Notes: generated by a model from the sequence alone, not told the origin. 64,000 nucleotides of DNA from Paramecium sonneborni (GCA_905182985.1 CAJJDN010000172.1:62001-126000), one strand, 5' to 3'; counted from the stretch's first letter, positions 1 to 11,852 are shown. Made by a program: numbers and translations.

Positions 1-1341
1 TTAATTATTAGTTAAACCTTCTAATTGGAATAATTTAGAATCACTTTGAAAAGTCTCAAATAAATAGAATTATTATATTTTTTCATAAGAATAATTAATT
101 AGCAATTACTCAAAGCTATTGAATGCATTTTATTCAAATCCAAAAAAATCAACAATGTTTATTTAATACTTATTTGATTATGTTGTCATCTAACAATTAA
201 TTGCATCAATTAGAAATTCAAATAATCTTTCATATAATTATTTTATGATATTTTATTATTGATTTACACATTCTATTCTACTTAATGGAGTATCTACAAC
301 TTCATTTTTCAATAATTATCTCTATTTGTAACATAAACATCTTATTAATTCTTTATCTGAAATTCCAAGTAATTAACTAATCTGTTGAATTGATTTTTGA
401 TCATTAATTGTACAATTGGTATCATGATCATCAAATTAAATATTACCTAATTTAATAATAGAAGCTAATATTCCTAAAATAACATCAATATTTATATTAA
501 ATAATTTGAGAGCATCAATTGTATCCTAAAATTATGATGTTTCCTTTTAAGATTATTACTAGGATGATTTGGAATTCAAATGATTAGGAATCAAAATTTA
601 TTGCTAATTTGTATTGATATTAAATAAAGAAAATTATCCATAATTCAAGAATTAATAAAAAATATTAAAATTACTTTCTCCTTAAGGAATATTATAAATA
701 CGTGATTTTTCAAGTGAAACTATAGATAATTGAATACTACATAACTTTTAATCTTTATCAAAAAACATTTTTGTTATTCTTCCATAACGAGATGAATTTG
801 AATTTCTCATAGTTTTTGCATTTCCAAAAGCTTCTATAATTTAATTAGAAGCCATTAATTTAGAGTGAATATTACCAAATTTAGAAAGTTATAATTAAAT
901 TTATTTACTTATTTCAGATTTACCAGATCCTGATTCTCCAGTCATTATAATTGATTAAGGAATTTCAATCATTTAATGGTAAACATTTAATGAAATTTAT
1001 TACAATTGTTAAGATTTAATGATTTCTTTATGAACAGGATTAATGCTGATAAAAGATGATCCACAAAAAATTTGAAATTTTTTTTGTTAAAATCTTAGAT
1101 GTAAAACATTTAGAACTTCAGCTTCATTTAAAATTGATAAATCCAATAAATCTTCAATTTCTTATAAATCATCTTAACTTCTTTAATATACATATTTGGA
1201 ATCAGCAAAATTACCCTCAGAAGTGCTAATTAAAAATGGAGAAACTTAAAGAATTATTCCAGGTATTAATTTATGGTCATTGAAAATCCAACATGGAGTA
1301 TCTAGCTTAAATTTTATACTAAATTACTAATCTAGGCCCAT
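1..1341 (-). CDS. Myosin heavy chain, motor domain (N-terminal part; continues past the left edge)
   Basis: Actin-dependent motor ATPase. Starting at the ATG complement 1339-1341 the protein begins MGLDQQFSIKF. The P-loop is present as GESGSGKS (family consensus GESGAGKT), preceded by ISINPVH, and the switch I region reads [16 protein letters not shown] (consensus N-x-N-S-S-R-F-G-K). A linker resembling myosin 'DDLxxLxxLxExxVLxxLxxRF' occurs at about residues 55-85. The coding frame at the left edge matches the start frame, so any introns inside sum to a multiple of three. The rest of the motor, neck and tail lie outside the window, so the myosin class cannot be assigned. Family membership is certain. 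The Ala to Ser and Thr to Ser changes in the P-loop are conservative. Confidence 0.93.
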
Positions 1342-1836
1342 TTGAGAGGTTAAGTTTAAAGCATTTATTTGTTATATTTTATTTTTTTAAATAATTATAT
1401 GAGATAGTTATAAATTTTTAATTAGCGTATAAATGAAGGATAAAGTCAAATTTAAATAAAAAAATTAACATGATATAAGGTTAGAATGTGAAGAATTGAT
1501 AATTTTGATAAGATTTATGTTCTATATAATATTCAATGACACTTTTCTTTCATCAATTAGTATCTCTATAATTTTAAGGTACTAATATCATAGAAAAAGT
1601 AATTGGAAATCATTTACTTTTAGAAAGGTGCCATAAAGATGGAGATTATCTTACTCATCCTCATGAATATTTAGGTGCTTATGATGGAGATGGATTTGAT
1701 CTAATTTAATCATCTTAGAGGCGCTCTTAAAATAAATTTATACATTGACCTCTATCATTTTTAAACCATCCTTTGATTTTTTGAAAGGTGCTAGCAATGC
1801 AATTAATTAGTACTCAACACATTAAAATTATAAATA
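1342..1836. other. Intergenic stretch between myosin and prefoldin genes
   Basis: No convincing gene. A 5' region for the divergent myosin and prefoldin genes must lie here. A short plus-strand frame around 1595-1750 reads HKDGDYLTHPHEYLGAYDG before a TGA, but has no usable ATG. Its antisense is also open. It may be a gene remnant. Confidence 0.4.
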
Positions 1837-2272
1837 ATGAAATTTACAAGTACTGATAATATAGAAGTGGATAGACAAGACTAATAGAAAATAAATTCTT
1901 TTAGCAGATTAAATATGCAATATCATGAACTAATAAGATTAAATTAAGCGTATAGAATGATAAAATTAGTATAGTCGAAAAGAGGAATTATCACGTTTAG
2001 CAGATGGTAAAGATGAAATGGAATTAATGGATGATGATGAGAAGATTCCATTTAAATTTGGTGACTCTTTTATTAGAGTAAATGTTGAAAAAGTAATTAG
2101 TTTGGATATATATTATAAGGCAAGAACATTGATTGATGAATAAGTAGTGAAAATAAAAAAATAATTTGAAGAAGATACTAAGAAAATAGAAGAGACATTA
2201 AAATAGATGAATAATTTGAAAGCAAAGTTATATGCTAAATTTGGTAGTCAAATTAATTTGGATGATGAATGA
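1837..2272 (+). CDS. PFDN4: Prefoldin subunit 4
   Basis: Beta-type subunit of the hexameric prefoldin co-chaperone, which hands nascent actin and tubulin to the CCT chaperonin in the cytosol. After splicing one 25-nt intron (1950-1974) the protein is 136 aa, the normal length. The first coiled-coil contains EVDRQDQQKINSFSRLN, matching the family's 'EVTxEDQQKINxFxRL'. The beta-hairpin region reads DDDEKIPFKFGDSFIRV, and the C-terminus LYAKFGSQINLDDE is the PFDN4 signature (LYAKFGxxINLE). Start ATG 1837-1839, stop TGA 2270-2272. The gene converges on the PIWI gene with 55 bp between stop codons. Confidence 0.95.
1950..1974 (+). other. 25-nt intron in PFDN4
   Basis: The intron runs from GTATAG to GTATAG. 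Removing it joins LNQA to RKEELSRL and fixes the frame. It typifies the 21-31 nt introns across the window. Confidence 0.85.
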
Positions 2273-2280
2273 TTATCGAA

Positions 2281-2327
2281 TAAAATATATATATATAAAT
2301 CAATATATATATATATAAATAAATAAT
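2281..2327. repeat. TA-dinucleotide tracts between convergent genes
   Basis: Two short (AT)n runs separated by 'aatcaat' fill most of the 55-bp gap between the stops of prefoldin 4 and the PIWI gene. They probably form the shared 3' UTR or termination region. Confidence 0.5.
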
Positions 2328-4642
2328 TCAAATGTAAAATAATACTCCTTTTTTAACTAATTCTTCTATAGGAATGAATGGATCCTTATCAGATCTTTAA
2401 TATCTAGAACCAATAAATTCACTTAAACTATGAGCATATCTAACAGGAGCAGGAATTTTGATTGGACCAGCAAAATTATAATAGAGCCAACATAGTTTGT
2501 AAGTAAGAACTTTAATATCATTTTCAATATTAGGTATATCTGAATGTAATATTTTATATAAAGTTGGTTAAGAGGTTCCTTATCTAGTAATTTAAGATAT
2601 CAAGTAGAAATTAGGTTATTATCCTTCACAAATTTCTTTACTATCTACAATAGTACCAGATGCAGGATTATCAGGTCTATGTCCAGCTTAATAGAATTTA
2701 CCTGCTACTCTTTTATTACAAATTACTAGAACTAATTTACTTGAAGGATTTGTTTATTTAATTGCTTATTCATATTAAGGATACTCATCTCCTAAAACTA
2801 CAGGTATTTAACCATCTGATATTCCATCTCTATAAATAACTATTATTTCAGGATATAAATTATTTTTATCTTTGTAAACTTACATAGCTACTATTAAACT
2901 CTTTTTTAGATGGTCTCCTTTATAATCACCACCTTTTAATATTTAACTATGATATCTAGTCATATTCTTATCAACAGTTGAACAAAATGCCAAATGTTTA
3001 GTTTAATGCAATCTATCATAACATTCAGCTGCACATATCATTGAATGTTATTATTAAAATAAAAGAGGTAATTTATCAATTGCCCATGGAACTCCTCCCA
3101 ATTTAGCACATATTTATACCATTATTTTATTTACTATCGATCTTGTATTTTTAGTTAATGTCTCTTCTAAAACTACTTAACTTGGACAACCAATCTTTTA
3201 CATTGATATAAATTTTGCACATCTATATAAACGACTATTCTTTTTCTATCCTGGTAATAAAAATATTATAAATTCAATCTTTTATTATTTTTATTCACAT
3301 TCTTTATTTATATCATCACATAATTATGTTAATACTTTATCTCTCTCTTCTTAAAGTTATTTAATTATAGGCTAAGAATAAAAACCATAAAATTAATATT
3401 CTGAAATCGCTTATTTCATATTTTCTAATAATATCTTTTTAGCTTCCTATCCTTTTTCTTTATAATAATGTATAAGAACCCATACCAATTTCTTCTCTGG
3501 CATTTAATACATTTTCTTCTATGTTTATTAATCCAAATTCAAATTTGATGAAGATAAATCAATATTTTCATTACCCATCAATAATGTTCCTGGACGAACT
3601 GTTTTGGCTTCAACATTCATCGACACACTACTTAATTACAATCCCCAAATATCTAATAAATTCATATTTGATCCTCTCTTAATTGTAGAATTCATTTATT
3701 TAGCAAATTTCTCTGATTTATCTATTCTATCTTATGCATTCGGTTTTGTTATTCTTGATACATCTTTCATTACTTAAAAATTCTAAATTATATAATATTT
3801 TATACACTCTTAACAGTTTCACTCAAACCAGTTAATTAACATAATTCTGGTATTAAATATATCACTTTTTCTTCTTATTTTCCTTTTAATTTTAAGCTTG
3901 TTTTTATTAATGGTTATTTATCACTTAATTTTATATTATACCTTTATTTATAATATTCTTTAAATGATGTTTCTTATCCGTTTTCTGTAATAAACAAATC
4001 TTTAGGAGACATTCCTGTTTCAATTAGATCAACTCGATAAAATTTCTAATTGTATTTTGTCATCACTATCATACCTTCATATCGGTCTACTTCTTTTGTT
4101 ATTAAAAGATCATCTAATAATGTATTTTATCTCAATATTTTATATGCACAATCTATTACAACTCCAAATTGTTTTTATACTATTTATACTCCTTCCCAAA
4201 TCTCAAATTTATGAGCATGAAATTAATGACATTTCTTTGGCCAAAACAATTTGTCTTTACCAATTTAAACCATCCCTTATTATGTACTTACTATTTATTT
4301 TACAATCCTTGTTAATATTTACTATAGTTTTATTCCTCCTACTATATTCTCTATGAATTTCAATGTTACAATATTTTAAATCTCTTCTCCTTCATTTAAT
4401 CCTCCTAAAACTTGAGTTGCTATTTTAGTTGGAGAATAAACATTCAAATTTATGCAATAAAATGTTATCAAACTTTCTGTCAGTTTCTATCTATACAAAT
4501 TAATTGCTTTTTATGCATTAATATCAGAGTAATTTGTCAATTCTATTTTATATCTATAGATTTAACGATCAGGTTATAATTGAAATTGATGAAAATTTGA
4601 TTTCACCTTCACAGTTTTGAATTATTATTCTTGCTGTTACAT
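2328..4642 (-). CDS. PIWI/Argonaute family protein (Ptiwi-like)
   Basis: Small-RNA-guided protein. In ciliates this family acts in scanRNA-guided genome rearrangement or siRNA silencing. The PIWI domain is clear: an upstream VPWAIDKLP motif, MICAAECYDR at the first catalytic position, AFCSTVDKNMTRYHSQ, PEIIVIYRDGISDGQ with the second catalytic Asp, and PAPVRYAHSLSEFIGSR with the catalytic His. A motif TVRPGTLLMGNEN lies upstream of PAZ/PIWI. The protein ends ...KKGVLFYI then TGA. The start chosen is ATG TAA CAG CAA GAA (MQQQEQQFKTV), giving roughly 750 aa, the usual size. Conserved D in the first catalytic site is replaced by E. Introns were not all mapped. Whether this paralogue is developmental or vegetative cannot be told from sequence. 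Confidence 0.92.
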
Positions 4643-4891
4643 ATAAAAAATATTTTATTTATTTTAATCTTCATTTCCTCTAGATAATTTAATATTTTAT
4701 TATGCTTTAATAAATTATATTTTTTATTCTATAATTTTTTAATCAAACAAAAATATATTTTATAAGTCATAAATAGCATAATAGATTGTTGAATTGAAAT
4801 CTCTATTGAAAATTATGAAATTCTCAGATTATTAAATATCATATAAGCAATAAAATATTATTAAAAAGTAGATCAAAAAAAATAAAATGAT

Positions 4892-5550
4892 TCATCTACT
4901 CACAAGGCTTATTAAATATTCATCAAAATTTTTTGTATTTTAGATTGCTTGATCAATCATTTCTTTTAATTGTTATGATTTTTATTGTGCTGATTTTTAT
5001 TATATTGATTGTCTCATGCTAAAACTTCTAGATTTTGGTAAAGCTGTAGCCTAATCGTTAGATATATCAATTGATTAGAAAAATGTGCTATTACCTTATT
5101 ATTTTCTATAAGAATACTCCCATTCCCTGTTTACAACCTTATAACAATTATAATAATTACCTATTTACGCCTTGTCTAAGTAGGTGATGTTATTTCTTAG
5201 AGTACATCCATCAATTAATTCTTTGAGACTCTTGAAATCTTATTATTACTTCTCATCTTTGAATTAAGATGAAAAGAATTTGTTTTTTTTAGTACCACAT
5301 CAATAATTGGTTATTCTTTGTTCTCTTTTGCCTAATCACAACTTTAATAAAATGTGCTAAGATTGCTTATTTCTGATTATTAAGACTACATCTTTGCATC
5401 TGTTTAACTCAAAGTCAATGATGTATCAACGCTGTCTTTTGTTTGTAATAAATGTTAAACTTTAACAAACAAAGTACGAGGTTGATATCTAATTACTGGA
5501 GGTTCTATTTTTTTTAAACAAATGTATTTTGGAGTGCGGAATTCCATCAT
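4892..5550 (-). CDS. Uncharacterised 211-aa protein
   Basis: I do not recognise this gene. It starts MMEFRTPKYICLKKIEPP at ATG 5548-5550. One 23-nt intron (GTAATTA...TATAAG), spliced between RRKQ and VVNREWEYSYRKQ, gives exactly 212 codons ending VSR then TGA. The protein is hydrophilic and rich in S, Q and K. It has a Q/S/K-rich, probably helical C-terminal segment (SMRQSIQQKSAQQKSQQLKE). The frame stays open 5' of the ATG to a GTG at 5649, but that stretch belongs to the divergent gene on the other strand. Only 22 bp separate its start codon from that of the divergent plus-strand gene. Confidence 0.6.
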
Positions 5551-5572
5551 TCCGTTATTATTATATTTTATT

Positions 5573-6087
5573 ATGAAAACTTTTTTTAAAGAAATAGATT
5601 GTAAATCAAACTTATAAATTCTCAAAGATATCAATTCTCTAATATACACTTTAATTTATAATCCTCACTTACATTATAAGCTATAAAAGAACTTAATTTA
5701 AATATATAACAATTTTTTAAATTATTATAACAAAGCTGATACTTTAAAATTGTAATTCAATTTTTCCTCTATTCAATTCTTAGATGATTATCTTGAAAAT
5801 TTACTTGAAAAATACAAAGCCAATTATTGGATCTTTAATTAAAATTGTTTACAAAGCTATCAAACAATATATTTTCTCAATAAATACAACTGTAACTATC
5901 TTAAAGAGTTATATTAATTAGAATTGTAGATAAAAAATATTAATAAAGAAACTTATAAAATCTTAAATTAGTTGAAAATAATTTGAAATATATTCAAATT
6001 GAAATAAGCTCAATTTAGATATAAATGTTAAATATTGAAATAATAAATAATATATAGAAAATGATAGATCAATTTGAATTGTTATGA
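5573..6087 (+). CDS. Uncharacterised 163-aa protein, N/Y/L/K/Q-rich
   Basis: No recognised family. The protein begins MKTFFKEIDCKSNLQILKD and contains DDYLENLLEKYKANYW. Splicing a 23-nt intron (GTAGATAAAAAATATTAATAAAG) after LYQLE gives exactly 164 codons, ending KMIDQFELL then TGA. Composition suggests a mostly helical, coiled-coil-like protein. Downstream of the TGA a further frame of coding character (IEEENERIIEKNHELREEK) runs to about 6370. A 17-nt GT..TAG segment across the stop would join them, but this is shorter than any other intron here. The 3' end is therefore uncertain. Confidence 0.5.
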
Positions 6088-6420
6088 TTTACAATAGAAG
6101 ATAAAATTATTTAATTGAACATAAAAGCAAAGTTATGTTTATTGGAAATGTAATCAAAATAAAAAAAAATAAGAAAAATAAATATATATAAATAGAAGAG
6201 GAAAATGAAAGAATCATTGAGAAAAATCATGAATTAAGAGAAGAGAAACTTAAAAATAAAACTCAACATTAAAACATAACATTAACTAATTTTTCAAAAG
6301 ATGTGTTTAATGAGAATATATCAAAGGCTTAAAATTAAGATTTACTAAAGATAATAAAGAACATAGAGGTATTACTAACTCACTTGTTTTTAATTGAATT
6401 TTTTAAATCATATATAAATA
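6088..6420 (+). other. Coding-like stretch of unresolved structure
   Basis: One plus-strand frame (EEENERIIEKNHELREEKL ... ISKAQNQDLLKIIKNIE) looks like ciliate coding sequence. It is joined to neither neighbour by a convincing intron, and its frame runs on into the LRR gene without a TGA. It could be a third exon of the preceding gene or a relic. Confidence 0.35.
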
Positions 6421-9400
6421 ATGTTTGTATCTCAAAACAAAATCACAGAATAGCTTATTCGAAATTAAGGAGAGGAACCTGCTAAAATAACAAAATTATC
6501 TTTACGTTCTATGAAAGTGACTGTAATAAAAATCTTTTACTTAGAAAATAGAAAATTTAGATTAATTGGTACTTCTTTAAGAATTGAACTTAAGTCATAA
6601 CAATATAACTAAAATAGAAAATTTAAGATTGCCATCACTTAAAGAATTAAATCTTTCGGATAATTTTATAAAATCGATGCATGGATTAGAATTTTTGCCA
6701 TCTTTAATTAATTTGAATTTGAACGGCAACTAGATATCTGAGATTAACTTAACAAATCATACTATAGAAAGTTTAAAATTATCAAGAAATTAGATCAAGG
6801 ATCCTATATAATTATTAAACCTAAAACCCCTTTTAAATTTGAAAATACTTTCTATTAGTGATAATCCTTTTTGTAGAACATTTAGTTATATAGAATATTT
6901 ATGTTTTTTAACTCCTACACTTTAAGTTTTAGATACTAAAGTTATATCAAATTAACATGAAATAGCAAAATAATTATATGGAGAACCAATCCCAAGTGAT
7001 CATTATTAATTACTTTAAAATATTAGATTGGTTTAGTTAAAAAAATAAGAAATAGATGTTGAAATAGTTTAAATAGAAAATAAAATGTAAAGAGCTACAA
7101 ATTTACTTTAAACATATTAGAATGATTCTGATAGTGAAGATGAAACAGACAGATAAGTAACTAATAAAGCTTTTCTTTCACTTTAAATATAGCTTGAAGA
7201 ACATTATTAAGTTCGTTAAGAAACAGATGATGCTTTAAAAGCATTAAAATAATAATTAGAATCCTATAAGTTATAACCTAAAGAAAAATTACCAACTGAG
7301 TAATTAAATAGAATAAATTCTCTTTTTGTAAGATTATAAGCAGTACTTTAAATAGATTTAACATCATGTTAAAGAACATTATTTGAAATGGCATTATAGG
7401 GAAGCATAGAATAAGTTTTATAAAGTATTGTTGATTTACTTGAAACTATTTTAGATAGAATACCTTTATTACCTTAAGAAAGTATTTTATAAGAGGTGGC
7501 TACTTAAATTCATGATCAAATTTAAGAATTATATTAAAGAGTATCAACTAATTCTTTAAATTCAATTGGAATTTAAGATAAACCTATAGAATCTTCTATT
7601 GTGCTATTAAAAAAATTATTTAAAAGAGCAGAAAAAAAATTACAAAAAAATAGATGAGTTTTATGTAATTAAGGCTTAATTTATTAAAGATTTTGAAATA
7701 GAAACTTAATAATTAGCTGAAAAATGGAAGGATTATGAAAATAAAAAAGCATAATTATTTTTAGAAAAAGAAACAATAAGTAAAGACTTAGAAGAATAAT
7801 TTGAATAGATTATGGAATAGAAAGAAGAACTTAAAGTGCAACATTAATAAGTTGAAGTTTAATTTGCAAAATCAAATGAAGATTTTAAAATATTTAGAGT
7901 TAAATAAAATGAAGCAAGAAAATGTTTAACTGATGAAATAACTAAACTTGGAAGATAACAAGAATAATTAGTATTAATTTGTATAATTATTTAGTCTGAA
8001 GAAGTTTAAGAACTGTAAAGTGAAATGGAAAGACTTAAAGATACAAATGCTGAGAAAGAAGAATCAATAAGATTATTAAATGAAGAGATTGAAATGTTGT
8101 AATAGAGAATTTAAGATTAATATTAAGTTAGTTTTTAAATTAGAGAAGATCAATAAAGAGCATTAAATAATATAGAATATTTAAATTCATAAAAAGAATT
8201 ATTAAATAAAGATATAGAAGAATTACAAGTTGAACATTCTAAAAAAGAATAAAATAAAATGGATTTATAAATTAAATATCAAAATGAACATAACAAAATG
8301 AAATAATAACTTGAAGAATTAGATATATGCCATTAAAAATTAAAAAGCACTGAATAATTATGTAAAGAGGCTGATAGAGTATTAAAATAATTAAATAATG
8401 CTATTGTTGATAAAGAGTAAGATAAGTAAAAATATGATAAAATCATGTAAGAATCAAATTTTGAAAAAGAAAAAATTAAATAAACAAAAAATGAAAATAT
8501 GTAGATTAAGAAGGAAACACAAAAACTCAGAACAGAATATGATAATTTAGAATATCAACTTTAAGTCAGTTAGGATAATTTATTGAAAGGCAAAAAAAAT
8601 CTTTAATAAGTTACACAACTCACAATTGAAAAAGAACAGGAATTGTTATAAATTGAAAAATAATTGATTAATATAGAAAAACAAATATAGGATTAGATGA
8701 AATAAAAAGATATTTTAGGTCATGATATCGATATCTTGCAAAAAGAATTAAAAAAATTAAATATTGAAAAAGCAAAGTCTTAATAATAATTAGATGATGC
8801 AACTATAGATTTGTAAAGTATAAAATAAGAATATTAAATTTAATAATCTAATTTACAATCTTTGAATAAATAAATTGAATAGAAAGTTACAGAATTATCA
8901 ACTCAAACTCATTATTAGATTCATTAAGGATAAGATTAAATTATAAATTTTTAACTTTAATTGTAAAAATTATAAGAGGGTATAGAAATAAAAGGATAAG
9001 AATTTAAATTATTAGTAGATTAAATTGATTAATTGTAATAAAAACGGGATCATTTAATATAAAGTGTATAATAATTGTAATCATCTGTTTTACAAGAAGA
9101 ATAGAACACAAATTAGAAACCTTATGTAAAAATTAAATAAAAATTAGATTGTACATGATGAGGAATCTTTGCATTCTTAAAGCTATGATAAATTAAAATC
9201 AGATTGGTTGAAACCTACAAAAAACTCTGCAATAAAAAGTTAAACTAATTTTGGCTTATTAAGCGATTTTAGTAAGAAATTTTAACCAAGATCTGCAAAT
9301 TAATCTATGCTAAGAAAATCCCCTTTAGGAAAAGATTAATCAGTTTAGTCTGTTATATAAAATCTAGAGGAATTAAATTAAAATTTAGATAGAATGTATA

Positions 9401-9429
9401 TGGAAAGTCTTGAAAGATTTGAGTCCTGA
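6421..9429 (+). CDS. Leucine-rich-repeat / long coiled-coil protein, with a frameshift
   Basis: Residues ~20-190 form SDS22-type leucine-rich repeats (KIENLDQLVLLQELNLSHNN, LKELNLSDNFI, INLNLNGNQISEI), closed by an LRR cap (NPFCRTFSYIEYLCFLTPTL). About 780 residues of E/K/Q-rich coiled coil follow. This architecture is typical of centriolar or ciliary proteins such as centriolin and LRRCC1; the specific role is inference. Introns of 28 nt (6517-6544), 24 nt and 22 nt (at KPY|IVHDEE) are clear. At about 7630-7650, near two runs of 8 and 7 A, the frame must shift by one base (one extra A) or a TGA follows. An alternative 37-nt intron ending TTTAAG would also restore frame. It ends MYMESLERFES then TGA, about 977 aa. 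Confidence 0.8.
7630..7653 (+). other. Homopolymer frameshift site in the LRR gene
   Basis: The frame SSIVLLKKLFKRAEKKLQ meets an in-frame TGA directly after A8 and A7 runs. Deleting one A continues as KKIDEFYVIKAQFIKDFE. It may be a sequencing error, an allele or a programmed slip. Confidence 0.55.
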
Positions 9430-9868
9430 ATATTTATTTTAAAAAACACTTATGATTATTTTATTTAAAATAAATTTTTACTATCATTTATTTATTTTCG
9501 AAATTTATTTTTGTCCATTTATTTACATAAACTTAGATTAAGTTTATTAACTAGAATGTTGTTAAAGTTATTTTATTTTTGAGATAGGATTCAAAATCAA
9601 TTTATTTAGTATTTTCATTTGATGATATTAAATTAGGTGATTTATTCGATGTAATGGGTTTTTTTATAATTATGTTAATGTAAAATCTTATTTAAGTTAA
9701 AATTAGAATCCAATCTTTATCAATATTTTATAATTAAAGTTAAATAATTCAAACAATATTATAAATAAATAATTTAAAACAAATTAAATTATTGTCAAAG
9801 TTAAAAAGATATTATATAAAATAATGTTAAATGATATATCCTTGCAATAATAAAAATAAAACTTATGT
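9430..9868. other. Intergenic, convergent 3' ends
   Basis: AT-rich sequence between the stop of the LRR gene and the stop of the globin-repeat gene. No supported gene. Confidence 0.5.
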
Positions 9869-11852
9869 TCAAACAGTTATGATAATGTACTTCCAAAGTT
9901 TTATTGCATCAACCATCCATAACAATGAAGTATCATATTATCTAATAGCTTTTTCAATTAGATGGACAAATTTTTCAAATAAATGCTCACTAATTTTGAG
10001 TCTTGAATGGATTGCTTGTATATCAGATCTTTTAAAATATTTTCTACCTGATAATAAATATTCAAATTTTTTTAAAACAATTTTATTAACATTTGCATCA
10101 TTGCTATCAAAAATATTTTTAAGTTCTACATTTGATTTCAATTCATCTGATATCATTGGAATGAATTCACATAATCTCTATTAACCTACAATTTCGCAAG
10201 GTAGTTTTTAATTTATAATATAAGGTAGTATTAAATCAAATTCTTCTTCAAAATCTTAGAAAATAACTCTTTGTGGATTCAATTTAGTTAATAAAATCAT
10301 CATTTTTTCTTTGATACTTTGATATAAATTAATATTAATTGAATGTTAACAATGAAACGATTATAAATCTTCAAGGGTAAAACAATTATTTTATTTATTA
10401 AAAGCATAATGTAAAAAATATTTAGTATGTTCTACAAACTAATCATATCCAACTTTATGAATGAAGCTTTTATTGATAAATTAATCTTGTTAACATAATT
10501 TGATAAATTCCTAAGAAAAATTATCAAAACCTTATTATTTGTAGACTAAATCTTTAATGCTATCTTAATTGATAACAGCAGCTTTGTAAGAATCGGTTTA
10601 TTCTAAAATATACCAAATGACCTCTTTTTGAGTATGTTTTGATAAAGAACTAGATAAGTAATATTTAAAAACTGAGTATTAAACAGAAGTTATTTCAAAA
10701 GCCCTATGAAAATCTCTCATAGAATCCATAACATAATTAGTAGATTCAGCAGATCCCAAAATAAAACCAAAAATTCTACTAAATTTGATTGCTTATTCTT
10801 CCTATTTAGTTCCTTTAAATAAGGGACTTAAAGAAAAATCTTCATAGATTTGACTATACATATTTTTAGCAATGGTTCTAATATTATCTTTAACATTTTA
10901 GACAGATCGAGACTATAAAATTATGAAATATAAGTTACCTCTGATACTATGGCTCCTCTGTAGTATTCAACTGTTTAAGCACATTTGAATACTATATCTA
11001 TACTTATTTTCAATGACATTAAGTATTTAAGATATAAATATTTAAATCTATTGAACATTTGATCAGTTATATCTAAAGTAGAATGCAATTGTTTCAAAGT
11101 TTCAAAATGATAAGTAAGTTTATTACCATTTGTTAAATCAATCAATGATCTGATTACTCCTTTCATTTCTCTTGCTTCTCTTAGAATTGATCCAATAAGG
11201 TCATCTTCATTCAATATGGTACTTAATTCTTTTGTGTAATCATCTAAACCTTCCATTTTTTCAAATTCACTATGACGTGTTATTCCATTTTTTGGCCTAT
11301 ATAAAACTAAATTAATTACTTTTTATCTTTGAAAGATGATATAATATTTTATATTGATTTACCTTAAGAAAATGGACATTATTGTTACTAAACTGTTTAT
11401 TATGATTATTAAATTTATTAGGTCTGATGATAATGTGATTTTCTTAAAGGTACTTAATTTGTAATCATGCTCGTGTATTCTTCTCTTTGAGATTTTACAC
11501 TGCCAGTAGATGATTTTGTATGATTTTTTATTGTGAATAATCTTTAAAAATGTCTACTAGAACCAAGATCAAATTGAGCGGTCTCCTCAATTTATATTGT
11601 TTAATTTTTTTTCTTTTTTTATTGCTACGGTGTAAGTGATTTTTATGCACTATTTACTCTTTCTATATCAATGAAATTGGCAGAACCCCCTTTTCTAACT
11701 TAGCAAAAGTTATTAGCTTATGGAGAATCTAAAGAAGGTAATTTTTAGAATAAATATTCTTTTCTTGAGGTTTGAATTTCTTTAGCTGAGTTGATAAAAT
11801 TAGACGAGCTATAATTATGCTATTGCATTTCACCAGAATCTCTACGAATCAT
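9869..11852 (-). CDS. Protein with four tandem truncated-globin-like domains (644 aa)
   Basis: Start ATG at 11850-11852 (MIRRDSGEMQQHNYSSS). Splicing 23-nt and 26-nt introns gives exactly 645 codons. Residues 1-190 are a low-complexity Q/S/N/K-rich tail. Then come four repeats of about 117 residues. Each ends with the helix F/G pattern of truncated haemoglobins around a histidine: LKQLHSTLDITDQMFNRF (His249), MRDFHRAFEITSVQYSVF (His366), LQSFHCQHSININLYQSI (His484) and IQAIHSRLKISEHLFEKF (His599). Spacing of the histidines is 117, 118 and 115, the length of one trHb fold. Preceding G-rich turns (NGNKLTYHFETL, SGRKYFKRSD) resemble the trHb E-F region. The distal pocket (Phe-Tyr in helix B) is not clearly kept, so haem binding is plausible but unproven. 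Known Paramecium haemoglobins have a single domain. Confidence 0.72.

Noticed and set aside
4057..4356. Open hydrophobic frame of 99 aa on the plus strand
   Set aside because: It lies antisense to the PIWI gene; leucine-rich composition is the usual shadow of AT-rich coding sequence.
5551..5649. N-terminal extension of the 211-aa gene beginning at GTG 5649
   Set aside because: No ATG; the stretch is the first coding part of the divergent gene that starts at 5573. ATG at 5548-5550 gives exact codon phase.
9831..10184. Plus-strand open frame of 117 aa
   Set aside because: Antisense to the globin-repeat gene, whose minus-strand frame has conserved motifs and correct introns.
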